Source: Oscillibacter valericigenes Sjm18-20
GTDB lineage: Bacteria; Bacillota; Clostridia; Oscillospirales; Oscillospiraceae
Direction: 5' to 3'
NCBI GenBank assembly: GCA_000283575.1
Contig: AP012044.1
Span: forward strand, 4,030,001-4,094,000
Length of the DNA: 64,000 nucleotides
Below are positions 8,829 through 16,975 of this stretch, in pieces. The notes under the pieces were generated by a model that saw only the letters and a list, made by a program, of their open reading frames with translations, was not told where the DNA came from and ran no database searches. Position 1 is the stretch's first letter. Each line of letters opens with the position of its first letter. The position numbers and the translations under genes were made by a program.

Positions 8829-9674
8829 TTATTCCCCCTCGCTTTCCGCTGTGGTGTCCTGAGAATCCGTGGCGGAACCTGTAGAATTATCCGCATCCGC
8901 GGAATTGTCAGACGGATCATCACTGCTTGTCGGATACAGAGCTTCCAGCAACTTTTCCTGAATTGTTATAAATTCATCGGCCTTATCCTTGCTGCCGCGG
9001 TACACCAGCGACAGATGAATACTGCCCTCGGATTCCAGATTCGCCAGAATCTTGGATTGCTCCGGTGAAACGAGAAGCGTTACGGTTGCGGGGAGCTGCT
9101 TTTCATCTTCTTTCTTCTGATCCGCATTTTTGGAATTCTGTTCCGAATTGGTGTCATAGCCGGTGCTGGCAGTCACGCCGATGACCTCCACGTAGGTCAG
9201 CTCGGGAGGTATAACTGTTGAGCCCTGCTTCTTATAGTCGGGAGCGATGACGCTTACGATGTCGCCCGAAACCAGCTTGCCGGACAGCCCATCCGCGAAG
9301 CTTTTTATGGTTACGGAAATGGCCTGCTTTGTGCCGTCCAAATTGTACAGGTAGGTATTTTCCGACGCCGGGGTATCTGAGAGCTTGGCGGCAAGAATAT
9401 AATCACCGGGGGATAGATCAGCCTTGGCGTACTTGCCCACGACCGAATCGGCTTCTTTCATGACATCTTCCGGCAGATTGTAGCCGCCCACCTCCACAGC
9501 CTGCACCATGTCCTTCGTGATCCGGTCGCCGCTTTGGATATCCGTAACGACCCGGACAACGGTTGTTTTCTGCGATATGCTCTGGTTAAAAAGCGGAGTG
9601 AGCGCAAAACAGATCAATAAAGAAAGCACGATGCAGACAGCGCCCAGCACCGTGCGGTTTTTGAAAATACTCAT
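8829..9674 (-). CDS. cpaB: CpaB/RcpC-like pilus assembly protein with SAF domain
   Basis: 281 residues from the ATG at 9674 (AGGAGGATC ribosome binding site); the longer open frame upstream is not coding. It has an N-terminal membrane anchor (about 8-28), then a SAF domain (VVRVVTDIQSGDRITKDMV, then VGKYAKADLSPGDYI) and an RcpC-type domain (VSVTIKSFADGLSGKLVSGD). The last 45 residues are a disordered D/S-rich tail. CpaB/RcpC proteins act in the periplasm or cell wall zone of Tad machines. It is followed without gap by the TadZ-like gene. Confidence 0.88.
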   Translation of the reverse strand: MSIFKNRTVLGAVCIVLSLLICFALTPLFNQSISQKTTVVRVVTDIQSGDRITKDMVQAVEVGGYNLPEDVMKEADSVVGKYAKADLSPGDYILAAKLSDTPASENTYLYNLDGTKQAISVTIKSFADGLSGKLVSGDIVSVIAPDYKKQGSTVIPPELTYVEVIGVTASTGYDTNSEQNSKNADQKKEDEKQLPATVTLLVSPEQSKILANLESEGSIHLSLVYRGSKDKADEFITIQEKLLEALYPTSSDDPSDNSADADNSTGSATDSQDTTAESEGE

Positions 9675-9688
9675 ATATGATCCTCCTG

Positions 9689-10114
9689 TTATATAAAGAA
9701 ATAGGCCGCAAGGCAGCCGAGAGAAAGAAAAGGCGCGAGGGGATATGACTTGCTCATATCCCCTCCGCGCCGATTTTGAACCAGGATACAGGCTCCGTGA
9801 AACGCCAGCATGAAAGCAAGTCCCAAAATCATGCCGGCTATGCTCCCACGAAAGCCCAGCACCAACCCCGCTGCCGCGGCGAACTTGATATCGCCGCCGT
9901 CCAATCCGCCCAGCCAGAGAGCAATACCCCAAAAAATAACGGCGGTCAAAAGCCCCGCCAGTTTATTCGGTGTAAAATCAAGAAGCCCTGTCAGGGCGAT
10001 TCCGATGCAAATATAGTCCGGAATAACCTGTTTTCGAATATCATAAATGGAAGCGGCGGACAGCAGAACAATAAAAAATACGCCCTGCAGCAGACGCGGC
10101 CAATCAGGAACCAT
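9689..10114 (-). CDS. Type IV prepilin peptidase (A24A family)
   Basis: 141 residues, about five membrane helices, the size of the short archaeal/Tad-type enzymes that lack the methyltransferase domain. The two catalytic aspartates are in SIYDIRKQVIPD and GGLDGGDIKF. It cleaves prepilin leaders on the inner face of the membrane; likely substrates are the RGEG-type proteins at 10104-10400 and 2169-2564. The start overlaps the end of the upstream Flp-like gene by 11 bases. Confidence 0.92.
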   Translation of the reverse strand: MVPDWPRLLQGVFFIVLLSAASIYDIRKQVIPDYICIGIALTGLLDFTPNKLAGLLTAVIFWGIALWLGGLDGGDIKFAAAAGLVLGFRGSIAGMILGLAFMLAFHGACILVQNRRGGDMSKSYPLAPFLSLGCLAAYFFI

Positions 10115-10400
10115 AGTTGAACATATCCGTAATGCGCTTTTTGAGAGTTGGCAGCACGGTTTCCCCGAACAGGGCGTAGAGACCCGCGAGGATAAGCGCC
10201 CCGATTACGACAGCCATCAAAATCTTAATTGCCGTATCCACAAAGCCTTCACCGCGCTGGGAGCAGAGCAGGTTTCGTGAATCCACGAACAGCATGGTCA
10301 TACCGTATCTGCACTTCTCAGCCAAATGTTTCAGGCGGCGCTTTGCACCCTGTACCATAGCGAACAGGCCGTGCTTGATATTGCTCAGAATTTTTTTCAT
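10104..10400 (-). CDS. DUF6133/Flp-like pilin protein
   Basis: 98 residues. A long basic N-terminal stretch (about 50 residues) precedes RGEGFVDTAIKI, and then one hydrophobic helix (LMAVVIGALILAGLYALFG) and a short polar tail. This is the DUF6133 layout and the best candidate for the major pilin: a processing motif just before a single hydrophobic helix, as in Flp pilins. It sits immediately upstream of the prepilin peptidase and shares its RGEG motif with the DUF4320 protein at 2169-2564. Confidence 0.82.
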   Translation of the reverse strand: MKKILSNIKHGLFAMVQGAKRRLKHLAEKCRYGMTMLFVDSRNLLCSQRGEGFVDTAIKILMAVVIGALILAGLYALFGETVLPTLKKRITDMFNYGS

Positions 10401-10433
10401 TTTTGATTACCTCCAATATGTTTTTTATAGCAA

Positions 10434-10462
10434 AGGCGGGGCCTTACAGCCCCGCCTTTTTC
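10434..10462 (-). terminator. GC-rich hairpin at the end of spoVG
   Basis: AAAGGCGGGGC, a six-base loop, and GCCCCGCCTTT form an 11-bp stem that includes the spoVG stop codon. The T run is better on the plus strand, so on the minus strand it may be an attenuator or mRNA 3' end rather than a strong terminator. Confidence 0.65.
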
Positions 10463-10863
10463 ATGCCGGAACCTTGCTCCGGCGCCTGGTCAAAAGGGGG
10501 CGTTTCCGCCTTCTGCTGGTTCTGTCCCTGGTTTTGGCTCTGTGTAAGCGCTTGATGATAGGCGTCCATCACCGCCCGGTTCAGCTGTTCCCGGAACTCT
10601 TTGGTCACCGGGAAGCAGATGTCCTTATATTCGCCGCCCCTGTCCTTGTAGCTGGGCATGGCGACAAAAAGGCCCTTTGTGCTGTCCACCACTTTGACGT
10701 TCCGGATGGCGAAGCAGTCGTTCAGGTTGATGGACGCGAAGGCCCGGACAGAACCCTGCGGCCGGATAGAGCCGATTTTCACATCCACTTTCATCGGCTG
10801 GGGTTGTGACGCTGCGCTTTGCTCCGCTTGCGGTGCTTTTGCGGATTCCTGAGTATTACTCAT
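10444..10863 (-). CDS. spoVG: SpoVG family RNA/DNA-binding regulator
   Basis: 139 residues. The SpoVG core spans about 24-108 (KVDVKIGSIRPQGSVRAFAS, then FAIRNVKVVDSTKGLFVAMP and YKDICFPVTKEFREQ). An N-terminal Q/A-rich lead and a C-terminal tail (PEQGSGMKKAGL) are extra compared with the chromosomal 90-100 residue protein. SpoVG proteins bind nucleic acid and affect sporulation and septation. Copies on mobile elements are common in Clostridia and their role there is unclear. Ribosome binding site GAAGGAGGAAA. The extended tail belongs to the shared tail set in the findings. Confidence 0.92.
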   Translation of the reverse strand: MSNTQESAKAPQAEQSAASQPQPMKVDVKIGSIRPQGSVRAFASINLNDCFAIRNVKVVDSTKGLFVAMPSYKDRGGEYKDICFPVTKEFREQLNRAVMDAYHQALTQSQNQGQNQQKAETPPFDQAPEQGSGMKKAGL

Positions 10864-10891
10864 GATCGTTTCCTCCTTCAGATTTTTGGGA

Positions 10892-11368
10892 TTATTCCAG
10901 CTTCATGCCGCCCATACCCCCGGATTGCTGTGGTTCGCATTGGGCTGGGCCGGACAGCTCCTGTGCCTGATATGCGCGGCGGTACTGGTTTACAAAGCCG
11001 TCCAGCACAGCAGGATGGCTTTCTACGACATACTCCAGATTGTGATCGGTGAGACGATTCTTGTCGGGCGGAATAAACACGCTTTTTGCCCAGGCTTTGT
11101 TGTCGCGGGAAAAGCGACCGTCCCAATCTTTTTGCTGTACGGTGTTTGCCAGCACCCACTGGACGCGATTGAAGCCGTATTGATTGATCACATTCTGTGC
11201 GCAGTCGGATTCCAGGTGCATTCCGTCGAAATTCCGGCGAATTGCTTCCTCAATGGCGTTTTTGCAGGCAATGTTCTCCCTGTGGCTTTCACGCCACAGG
11301 GAGAGCTGGTTTTGGCTTCTTGCTTCCTCGCAGGAATAGGGATAAACATTTGGAAATTCATCGGACAT
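10892..11368 (-). CDS. DUF3849 domain protein
   Basis: 158 residues. It matches the DUF3849 pattern: VYPYSCEEARSQNQLSLWRE at the start, then HRENIACKNAIEEAI, and RVQWVLANTVQQKDWDGRFS before NKAWAK. The family is of unknown function and typical of clostridial mobile elements, often with DUF3848. The C-terminus ends QQSGGMGGMKLE, one of the clearest members of the shared tail set. It precedes spoVG with its own AGGAGG-type spacing. Confidence 0.88.
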   Translation of the reverse strand: MSDEFPNVYPYSCEEARSQNQLSLWRESHRENIACKNAIEEAIRRNFDGMHLESDCAQNVINQYGFNRVQWVLANTVQQKDWDGRFSRDNKAWAKSVFIPPDKNRLTDHNLEYVVESHPAVLDGFVNQYRRAYQAQELSGPAQCEPQQSGGMGGMKLE

Positions 11369-11395
11369 GGCGAATCCTCCTTGCTGTAAATTAAA

Positions 11396-11414
11396 AAGCA
11401 GCCGTCCGGCTGCC
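11396..11414 (-). terminator. Short hairpin terminator after the YodL gene
   Basis: On the minus strand GGCAGCC, GGAC and GGCTGC are followed by TTTTT, just after the YodL stop codon at 11420. Confidence 0.7.
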
Positions 11415-11419
11415 GTGGG

Positions 11420-11986
11420 TTACAGGCTCATCTGCGGGCCCTGCTGCTGTTCCAGTTCCGGTTCCCCGAAGGGAATTTCCCGGAAGCCGAAGCGGTCGAC
11501 ATAGTGGAAAGAGCTTCCGGATGCGTCATACAGCTCCACCACATCGGACATGGAAAGGCTGTGTCCTGCATAACCGGGCGGGTGGTCTATATTAAATTTG
11601 GTGTAGAGCTCTTCCAAATCGTTGGTTTCCACCTCGCCATCATACACCACCTGGTAATTGGAAGGGTCAGGCACCCCGAAATGTTTAGTCAGCTCGTCGT
11701 ACCCAATGAATTTCATCATCACATCCACATCCGGTTTCAGCTGATGGACTCTGCACCGTTTCAGCACCTGCAGATTACCCTCCGGGTCGAGTTTCCCCTC
11801 CGCCATGCGTTCAAAGGTGCCGGGCATCCATTCCACCGAGAGCCCCTTCTTTTCTGAGAGATAAGACTCCATTTCACCGGTGCGGAACATGGGGTCGACG
11901 ATGGCTGCATTCCGCTTGGCATCAAGATATCCCGCCGTGTTGCCGTAATAGAGGATGCGGTTGTTTTTAATCTGGATATTTGTCAT
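11420..11986 (-). CDS. YodL domain protein
   Basis: 188 residues. The C-terminal half is a textbook YodL-like domain: YQVVYDGEVETNDLEELYTK, PGYAGHSLSMSDVVEL and YVDRFGFREIPF. The N-terminal half (RILYYGNTAGYLDAKRNAAI) is less familiar. YodL domains occur in many mobile-element proteins of Firmicutes, commonly beside ArdA- and DUF4316-type domains; the molecular role is not known to me. The C-terminus QQQGPQMSL belongs to the shared tail set. Confidence 0.88.
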   Translation of the reverse strand: MTNIQIKNNRILYYGNTAGYLDAKRNAAIVDPMFRTGEMESYLSEKKGLSVEWMPGTFERMAEGKLDPEGNLQVLKRCRVHQLKPDVDVMMKFIGYDELTKHFGVPDPSNYQVVYDGEVETNDLEELYTKFNIDHPPGYAGHSLSMSDVVELYDASGSSFHYVDRFGFREIPFGEPELEQQQGPQMSL

Positions 11987-12019
11987 GGAGCTTCCTCCTT
12001 TCCATGTGCGGCCGTCGTT

Positions 12020-13297
12020 TTACTGGAAGTAGAACTCGACGCTGTATGTGATGTTGCTCTTGTTGTACATGCAGTTGTGATTGGTGTAATAGTACATTTC
12101 CAGCTTTGAATAAATGCCGGGGGACAGGGACCGTGAGAAGGTGATTCCGTTGGTGGTGGTCGAGTAGTCCAGCTGATCCCACTGGCCGGTGATGATGTTG
12201 TATCCGCGAACACGGCCGTAGTCCTGCCCGCAGTGTCCGGAAACGGGCGGCACGGTGAAGGTATACTTGGTGATGGTTGCTCCGCTGATGCCGTTTTCCA
12301 TGATTGTCGATTCCGGGCCGGTCAGCGTCATGCCACCTCCGTGCGTGGCATCCGATACAAAGAACACGATAGCCGTCCAGGGCGATTCGGCTCCGGTGGA
12401 GTCCACCGCTTTCACCCGAACCACATTTTTTCCAAGCGGATAATTCGAGCTTGTCTGTGCCGGACGTCCTTCCCAAACATAGGAGATGGCATCTCCGTCC
12501 GGGTCGGTGCTGGAGGCGGTGATGGTGATTGCCGTTCCGGGCGCCACGCTGTTGCCGCTCGGTGTACGGGTGATGACCGGCGTAGTGGGTGCGGAATTTG
12601 CCACCGTGAAGTTGATATCCGTCCAGCCGGAGTACAGCCCCCAGGCATCCTTCGCGCGAACCTTCACGGTATGGGCGCCCACGGCGTAGTAGTTGTCCGA
12701 GGCTTTCCCGGAGTATTCCAGCGTCACGGCGTCGCCGTCCGGATCGGTGGCTGATGCGGTAAGGTTCACCAGAAGCTTCCCGTTCTTTGTGGTTCTGATT
12801 ACGTTGGCGCTTCCAGTGGGTTTATTCGGTGCTGTGTTGGTGATGGTGAAGCTTTGCGTGTACTGAAAGGTTCTGCCGTTGCTGTCGGTGGTTTTAGCGG
12901 TCAGGACATAGCTTCCGGTGTTGCTGACGGCGATGCTGCCGCCGCTGTTTGTGAGATTGCCGGTATAACCGGCCGGATCTCCGTTCTTTGTCAAAGACCA
13001 GGTCAGGGTTCTGCCCTCAAGACCCGATGCAGCCGGGAGAGAAACGTTGAAATTGCTGCCGATATGAACAGCGGACGGAACAGTAAACGGGAAGCTGGCA
13101 ATAGGCTTAATGATACCGGCGTTGGAAACAAAGGTGAATTTCCGGCCATTACTGTCCGTAACCACCGCCAGCAGCTTCACGGAAACGGTTTTGTCCGTAC
13201 TGATCCGCATGGTGCCGCCGCTGTTGGTAAGGTTACCGGAGGCATGATCCGTATAGGGCTTTGCCTCGTTGCCGTCAATGGAAAGAGAGTTCTGCCG
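12020..13297 (-). CDS. C-terminal part of the giant repeat surface protein (after frameshift)
   Basis: The frame continues the protein of 13275-15569 after an apparent one-base indel near 13282-13288. It encodes the end of repeat 6, one more LPE-type repeat (WSLTKNGDPAGYTGNLTNSG), and two Ig/PKD-like domains marked by ATDPDGDAVTL and SSTDPDGDAISYVWEG. A final domain of about 110 residues (ATITKYTFTVPPVSGHC to YSVEFYFQ) closes it. There is no start codon or ribosome binding site of its own, so in this sequence the segment would not be made unless the frame is restored. It is most probably the adhesive or distal end of the fibre. Confidence 0.75.
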   Translation of the reverse strand, partial: RQNSLSIDGNEAKPYTDHASGNLTNSGGTMRISTDKTVSVKLLAVVTDSNGRKFTFVSNAGIIKPIASFPFTVPSAVHIGSNFNVSLPAASGLEGRTLTWSLTKNGDPAGYTGNLTNSGGSIAVSNTGSYVLTAKTTDSNGRTFQYTQSFTITNTAPNKPTGSANVIRTTKNGKLLVNLTASATDPDGDAVTLEYSGKASDNYYAVGAHTVKVRAKDAWGLYSGWTDINFTVANSAPTTPVITRTPSGNSVAPGTAITITASSTDPDGDAISYVWEGRPAQTSSNYPLGKNVVRVKAVDSTGAESPWTAIVFFVSDATHGGGMTLTGPESTIMENGISGATITKYTFTVPPVSGHCGQDYGRVRGYNIITGQWDQLDYSTTTNGITFSRSLSPGIYSKLEMYYYTNHNCMYNKSNITYSVEFYFQ

Positions 13298-15569
13298 GCT
13301 TACCATCTTTGGTGAGCGACCATTCCACAGGCAGCACGTTATTGTTGCCGCGGGTACGGAGGTCGATGGTCCGGTCTGTATAGGTGGATGCCGGGAGCTC
13401 GAAGGAAAGATCCAGCACCGGCAGGACCTCAATCTTCCCGCCGTCTTCATAAAGAAATACACGCCCGGTATCGTCCGTGATCCGGGCGATGAGCTCGTAG
13501 GTTCCGGCGTGCTTGAACTGGATTTGTCCGCCGCTGTTATTCAGCGTCCCGTCAATGTAGGTGGACCAGTCCTGAAAACCGAAGCCATTTTCGAGGAGCC
13601 ATTCCACCTTCAGGCTTCCAAGCTCGCTGGTTTCCGGCGTTACGGTGACAGTGGTGTCGGTGTGCGCGGTTTCCGGAAGCTTGTAGCGGATGCTTGGAAC
13701 CGGATAGACCTTGATGGGGGCAGAGTAGCTGTAGGTTCTGCCGGCAGGGTCGGTGAAGGCGGCTTTCAGCACATACTCGCCCTTGTCCTTGAACCGGACG
13801 GTGCTGTCAGTGTCCGTAAGAGTGCCCTCCACATGATCGGAAAGTGCCGCGGCCTTGCCGTCTTTTGTCAGTGACCACTGGATTTCAGCGGTACCAACGT
13901 TTTGGAAGATTGCTTTCACCTGGACGTCGGTGTCCGTGTGTGCGATCTCCGGCAGGTAAAAGCCTACGGAGCCCACCGGATAGACGGTGACGGTCTGTGA
14001 GGCTTCAAAGGTTCTGCCGGTTTCATCTGTCAGAGTCCCTGTGAGCCGGTACACGCCCTTGTCTTTAAACCGGACGGTTCCTCCGGCATCGGTGAGGGTG
14101 CCATCCAGCGAATCCGCCAGTTCCGCGGATTCGCCGTTTTTAGTCAGGCTCCATACCGCGGACAGTCCATCCGCATCCGTCAGCGTCGTGACAACGTTCA
14201 CATCGGTATCGGTATGGGCTGCTTCGGGAAGCGTGAAGGCGATGTCCGCCACCGGATAGACCTGCGTGCTTTCCGTATGGGTAAAGATCCGGCCGGTTTT
14301 GTCGGTGACAGTAGCGGTTAGGGTATAGCTGCCTTTTGACTTAAATGCAAAGGTGCCGCCCTCATTTCCCAGCGTACCCTCCAGAATGTTGGCCGGCTGG
14401 ACTGCCGCGCCATCTTTTTCCGCCGTCCATACAATGTCATGTCCATAGAGCACTTCCGGAGAATAGACCAGCGTGACGGATTTGTCCGTGTGGGTTGTTT
14501 CCGGAAGGTCAAAGGCCAGGTCAGGGACAGAATAGACGGTCACGGTTTTGGACAGTGCCGTTTCTTTTCCTCTGGCGTTTTTCGCTGTTGCGGTCAAAGT
14601 ATACCGCCCGCCATCCTTGAATTGAATAGTGCCGCCCTCCAATCCCAGGCTTCCGGTGACGGCATCGGTCAGCTCCACCGGCTGCTCAGAACCGTCCGCG
14701 GTGGTTTTGGTCAGCGACCATGTAAAGCTCTGCATGTATTTCCATACCGGCATCACCTTGATTTCCGTGTCGGTATGGGCGGTTTCGGGCAGATCGAACC
14801 GTACCTGCGCGTCATGATAATAATGGGTGCCGCCGGAGCTGCCGGAGCCGGAGTCATCATCGGAATCATCTCCTGAATCTCCGGGCGTCGGCGTTGGTTT
14901 CGGCGTTGGTTTCTCCGGCGGGGTGGGAGACGGTGTTTCCTGCCCGTTCTCCGGGTCGGTCGGGGCTGGAGTGCTGGCTGACGGGGTCGATGGTGTCGGC
15001 TCGGGATCTGTCTTATCGATCAGGTCATCGGCTTCTCCCTTTGTCACGGGGTCGTTTGGATGGAACTTTCCGTCCTCGGTATCCCCGATGATCCCATCTT
15101 CTTCCCCGACAATGACATAGCCTTTATCATCGTCCGGGATGTCCGACTGATCATCATATCCGGTGTGCCCCTGGGTGTTTTTTGCTTCCTCGTCATCGCC
15201 CTTTACCCGTACCGTCATCTTGATGACCTCAGCGCGGGTGATGGGATCGTCAGGTTTGAAGCCATCAGGATAATCGGCGGGATCGATGATACCGGCGTCA
15301 ATGAGGGCCTCAATGTACTTCTCTGCCCAATGTCCATCGATGTCAGAAAAGGTGGGCGGGTCCTTTACCGCATTTCCCGTGTCCAGTTCCAGTTCCTTCG
15401 CCAGATCCGCGGCAAACTCCCCGCGGGTAATAATGTCGTTTTTCCCGACGAAATTCTCCGGATGCAGGCGGTAGGTTGTGTAGATGCCGCCGCATACCAG
15501 AAGAACCAGCAGAAGGACTAAAAACAGGACGCTTTTCTTTTTGCCTTTCAGATTCATACGCTTTTTCAT
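13275..15569 (-). CDS. S-layer-anchored giant repeat protein, N-terminal part
   Basis: 764 residues before a premature stop. It has a membrane/signal segment at 12-32 (SVLFLVLLLVLLVCGGIY) and S-layer homology modules at about 43-190 (TRGEFAADLAKEL, FSDIDGHWAEKYIEALIDAG, ITRAEVIKM). A P/T/D-rich spacer follows (TPKPTPTPGDSGDD), then six tandem repeats of about 90-100 residues with the signatures LPE(T/A)xHTDT, WSLTK(D/N)G and FKDKGxYxLTA. SLH modules tether proteins to cell-wall polymer; the repeats should form an extended stalk. Joined with 12020-13297 the intact protein would be about 1180 residues. It lies between the YodL gene and the AbrB group of the pilus element, so a mating-pair or surface adhesin is a reasonable guess. 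Confidence 0.88.
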   Translation of the reverse strand: MKKRMNLKGKKKSVLFLVLLLVLLVCGGIYTTYRLHPENFVGKNDIITRGEFAADLAKELELDTGNAVKDPPTFSDIDGHWAEKYIEALIDAGIIDPADYPDGFKPDDPITRAEVIKMTVRVKGDDEEAKNTQGHTGYDDQSDIPDDDKGYVIVGEEDGIIGDTEDGKFHPNDPVTKGEADDLIDKTDPEPTPSTPSASTPAPTDPENGQETPSPTPPEKPTPKPTPTPGDSGDDSDDDSGSGSSGGTHYYHDAQVRFDLPETAHTDTEIKVMPVWKYMQSFTWSLTKTTADGSEQPVELTDAVTGSLGLEGGTIQFKDGGRYTLTATAKNARGKETALSKTVTVYSVPDLAFDLPETTHTDKSVTLVYSPEVLYGHDIVWTAEKDGAAVQPANILEGTLGNEGGTFAFKSKGSYTLTATVTDKTGRIFTHTESTQVYPVADIAFTLPEAAHTDTDVNVVTTLTDADGLSAVWSLTKNGESAELADSLDGTLTDAGGTVRFKDKGVYRLTGTLTDETGRTFEASQTVTVYPVGSVGFYLPEIAHTDTDVQVKAIFQNVGTAEIQWSLTKDGKAAALSDHVEGTLTDTDSTVRFKDKGEYVLKAAFTDPAGRTYSYSAPIKVYPVPSIRYKLPETAHTDTTVTVTPETSELGSLKVEWLLENGFGFQDWSTYIDGTLNNSGGQIQFKHAGTYELIARITDDTGRVFLYEDGGKIEVLPVLDLSFELPASTYTDRTIDLRTRGNNNVLPVEWSLTKDGKPAELSFH

Positions 15570-15599
15570 TCCTCTCTTCCATTTGAATTTGTATATATG

Positions 15600-15635
15600 A
15601 AAAGGCCGGAATCAGCGCTCTGGTTCCGGTCTTTT
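15600..15635 (-). terminator. Bidirectional terminator before the repeat protein gene
   Basis: AAAGGCCGGAA and TTCCGGTCTTTT form an 8-bp stem (one G-U pair) with a 12-base loop and T/A runs on both sides. It closes the transcript of the 15649-16224 gene. Confidence 0.8.
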
Positions 15636-15648
15636 ATGCTGATGTGCT

Positions 15649-16224
15649 TCATAGCTTTATCTCTATGTCGGCATCCCGCTGTTCTTTTTGCTGTGCGTCC
15701 GGCATTTCCCGTGCAGGGAAAATGCACCGACCTTCCCGCATCTCAAAAACGCAGAAGTCCTCGCGGTCGCAGACCATGAGGCGGTGCTGATATCTACTCT
15801 GGATATCGATGTACTCCCGTACCTCCAGATCGTCTGCAAGCGGGACACCGGAAGCATACCGTCCGTCCGGCAGAAAGCAGTATCCAAAAAACTCCGGCTC
15901 TTTGGGAACCTCCGAATCCAGCGGACGGATCTGTGACAGCTGGAGCCGCGCACGGTCTGGAATCAGTTCGGGCTTTAGAAGGCCGAGAATCTCATTCCGC
16001 TTTTTGCTCAAACACTCTCCGTTTGAAAGGGATACGGCGCGCACGGTGCTGTCGGCCGCGTGCGGGAAGCTGCCCGCACCGCCATCGCAAAACAGGAGCT
16101 GGCGGACACCGTGCTGATGTTCCGGCAGGGCTTCCGGTTTTATGACGGCTACATAACCGGCGATGAACATATCGTATCCGGTGCGGACGCAGTCCTCCGG
16201 TCCATACGGTATTTTCTCATTCAA
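15649..16224 (-). CDS. Hypothetical protein coupled to an AbrB-type gene
   Basis: 191 residues from a TTG start at 16224 that overlaps the upstream AbrB-like stop by 8 bases and has an AAAGGAG site. I recognise no domain. It is soluble, with YDMFIAGYVAVIKPEALPEH near the start, a CDGGAGSFPHAADSTVRAVS segment, and a QSRYQHRLMVCDREDFCVFE core. The ending EQRDADIEIKL is acidic-basic. The tight coupling to two AbrB-like genes suggests a common operon with Dam. Function unknown. Confidence 0.65.
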   Translation of the reverse strand: MNEKIPYGPEDCVRTGYDMFIAGYVAVIKPEALPEHQHGVRQLLFCDGGAGSFPHAADSTVRAVSLSNGECLSKKRNEILGLLKPELIPDRARLQLSQIRPLDSEVPKEPEFFGYCFLPDGRYASGVPLADDLEVREYIDIQSRYQHRLMVCDREDFCVFEMREGRCIFPAREMPDAQQKEQRDADIEIKL

Positions 16225-16513
16225 CTCGTACCGACTCCTTTCCGCTATGGAGCTGCTCCAGCAGCTTTGCGGCAATGGCAATCTTTTTTTCCTCCGGCAT
16301 GTCCCGGATAGCGGCGTAGACAAAGGCTTCCACCGCCTCCGGCGACTGGTCGCCCACCTCGATGAGCTCTACCTTTTTTACGCTGACGGTTCCCTGGCTG
16401 ACGCCCAGCCGGACAATGTCGCCGTAATCCATGCCCGACGCGGCGCGGAGCTCTTTCGGAATGAGGACACGCCCCTTGCCGTCAACGACCCTATACATCT
16501 GCTTTGCTCTCAT
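16217..16513 (-). CDS. AbrB/SpoVT-family DNA-binding protein
   Basis: 98 residues. The N-terminal swapped-hairpin AbrB domain is clear: YRVVDGKGRVLIPKELRAAS, then GDIVRLGVSQGTVSVKKVE. The C-terminal half (EKKIAIAAKLLEQL) is helical and could mediate oligomerisation. AbrB-type proteins are transition-state or antitoxin-like regulators. Its ATG overlaps the stop of the next AbrB-like gene at 16510 (ATGA), and its own stop overlaps the 15649-16224 start, so the three are translationally coupled. Confidence 0.88.
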   Translation of the reverse strand: MRAKQMYRVVDGKGRVLIPKELRAASGMDYGDIVRLGVSQGTVSVKKVELIEVGDQSPEAVEAFVYAAIRDMPEEKKIAIAAKLLEQLHSGKESVRVE

Positions 16514-16956
16514 GCGAAGTAATCCTCCTTTTTCATAACCTCCCGAACTGTTTCGGGGTGGATGCCGAAAACATCGAACAGCTCTGCAAGACCGTCTGGA
16601 AGCCGATCCAGAATATCTGCCTCCCGGATCACAATGGCGCCGGGGATACAGGTAATGTCCAGGTCGCCGTCATGGGAAATGCCTGCGGCCGCCAGCAGAT
16701 CGTCCGGCAGGGAGAAATCGTCTTCGAATTCTTCTTCCGCACCCTCGTCATTGCCGCTGTCCTGCGTAAAGAAGGACAGGACCGAATCCTTTGGCGCGGC
16801 CAGCATCATCAGGCCGGGAAATTCCCCGTTCTCCGGGACGGCCAGAAGAGAGGACACCTCGCCGCCGGGTTGGAATCCTTCCAGAGTTACGGATTTCATC
16901 GGAAGGATCAGGCGGCCCTCCTTGTCAACGTTTGCGGATACTTTCATAAGCTTCAT
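16510..16956 (-). CDS. Second AbrB-like regulator with acidic insert
   Basis: 148 residues. The N-terminus (MKVSANVDKEGRLILPMKSV) has the AbrB hairpin pattern. A strongly acidic linker follows (EGAEEEFEDDFSLPDDLLAA) and then a C-terminal piece (LDITCIPGAIVIREADIL) that looks like a second AbrB-like strand set, with VFGIHPETVREVMKKEDYF at the end. It could form a heteromer with the 98-residue AbrB protein encoded next. Located directly downstream of the Dam gene in the same operon. Confidence 0.75.
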   Translation of the reverse strand: MKLMKVSANVDKEGRLILPMKSVTLEGFQPGGEVSSLLAVPENGEFPGLMMLAAPKDSVLSFFTQDSGNDEGAEEEFEDDFSLPDDLLAAAGISHDGDLDITCIPGAIVIREADILDRLPDGLAELFDVFGIHPETVREVMKKEDYFA

Positions 16957-16975
16957 GTTTAGTTTCCTCCTTCAT

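Noticed and set aside
13269..15521. Several plus-strand open frames opposite the repeat protein
   Set aside because: Repeats in the minus-strand gene create open antisense frames of similar look; no starts with ribosome binding sites.
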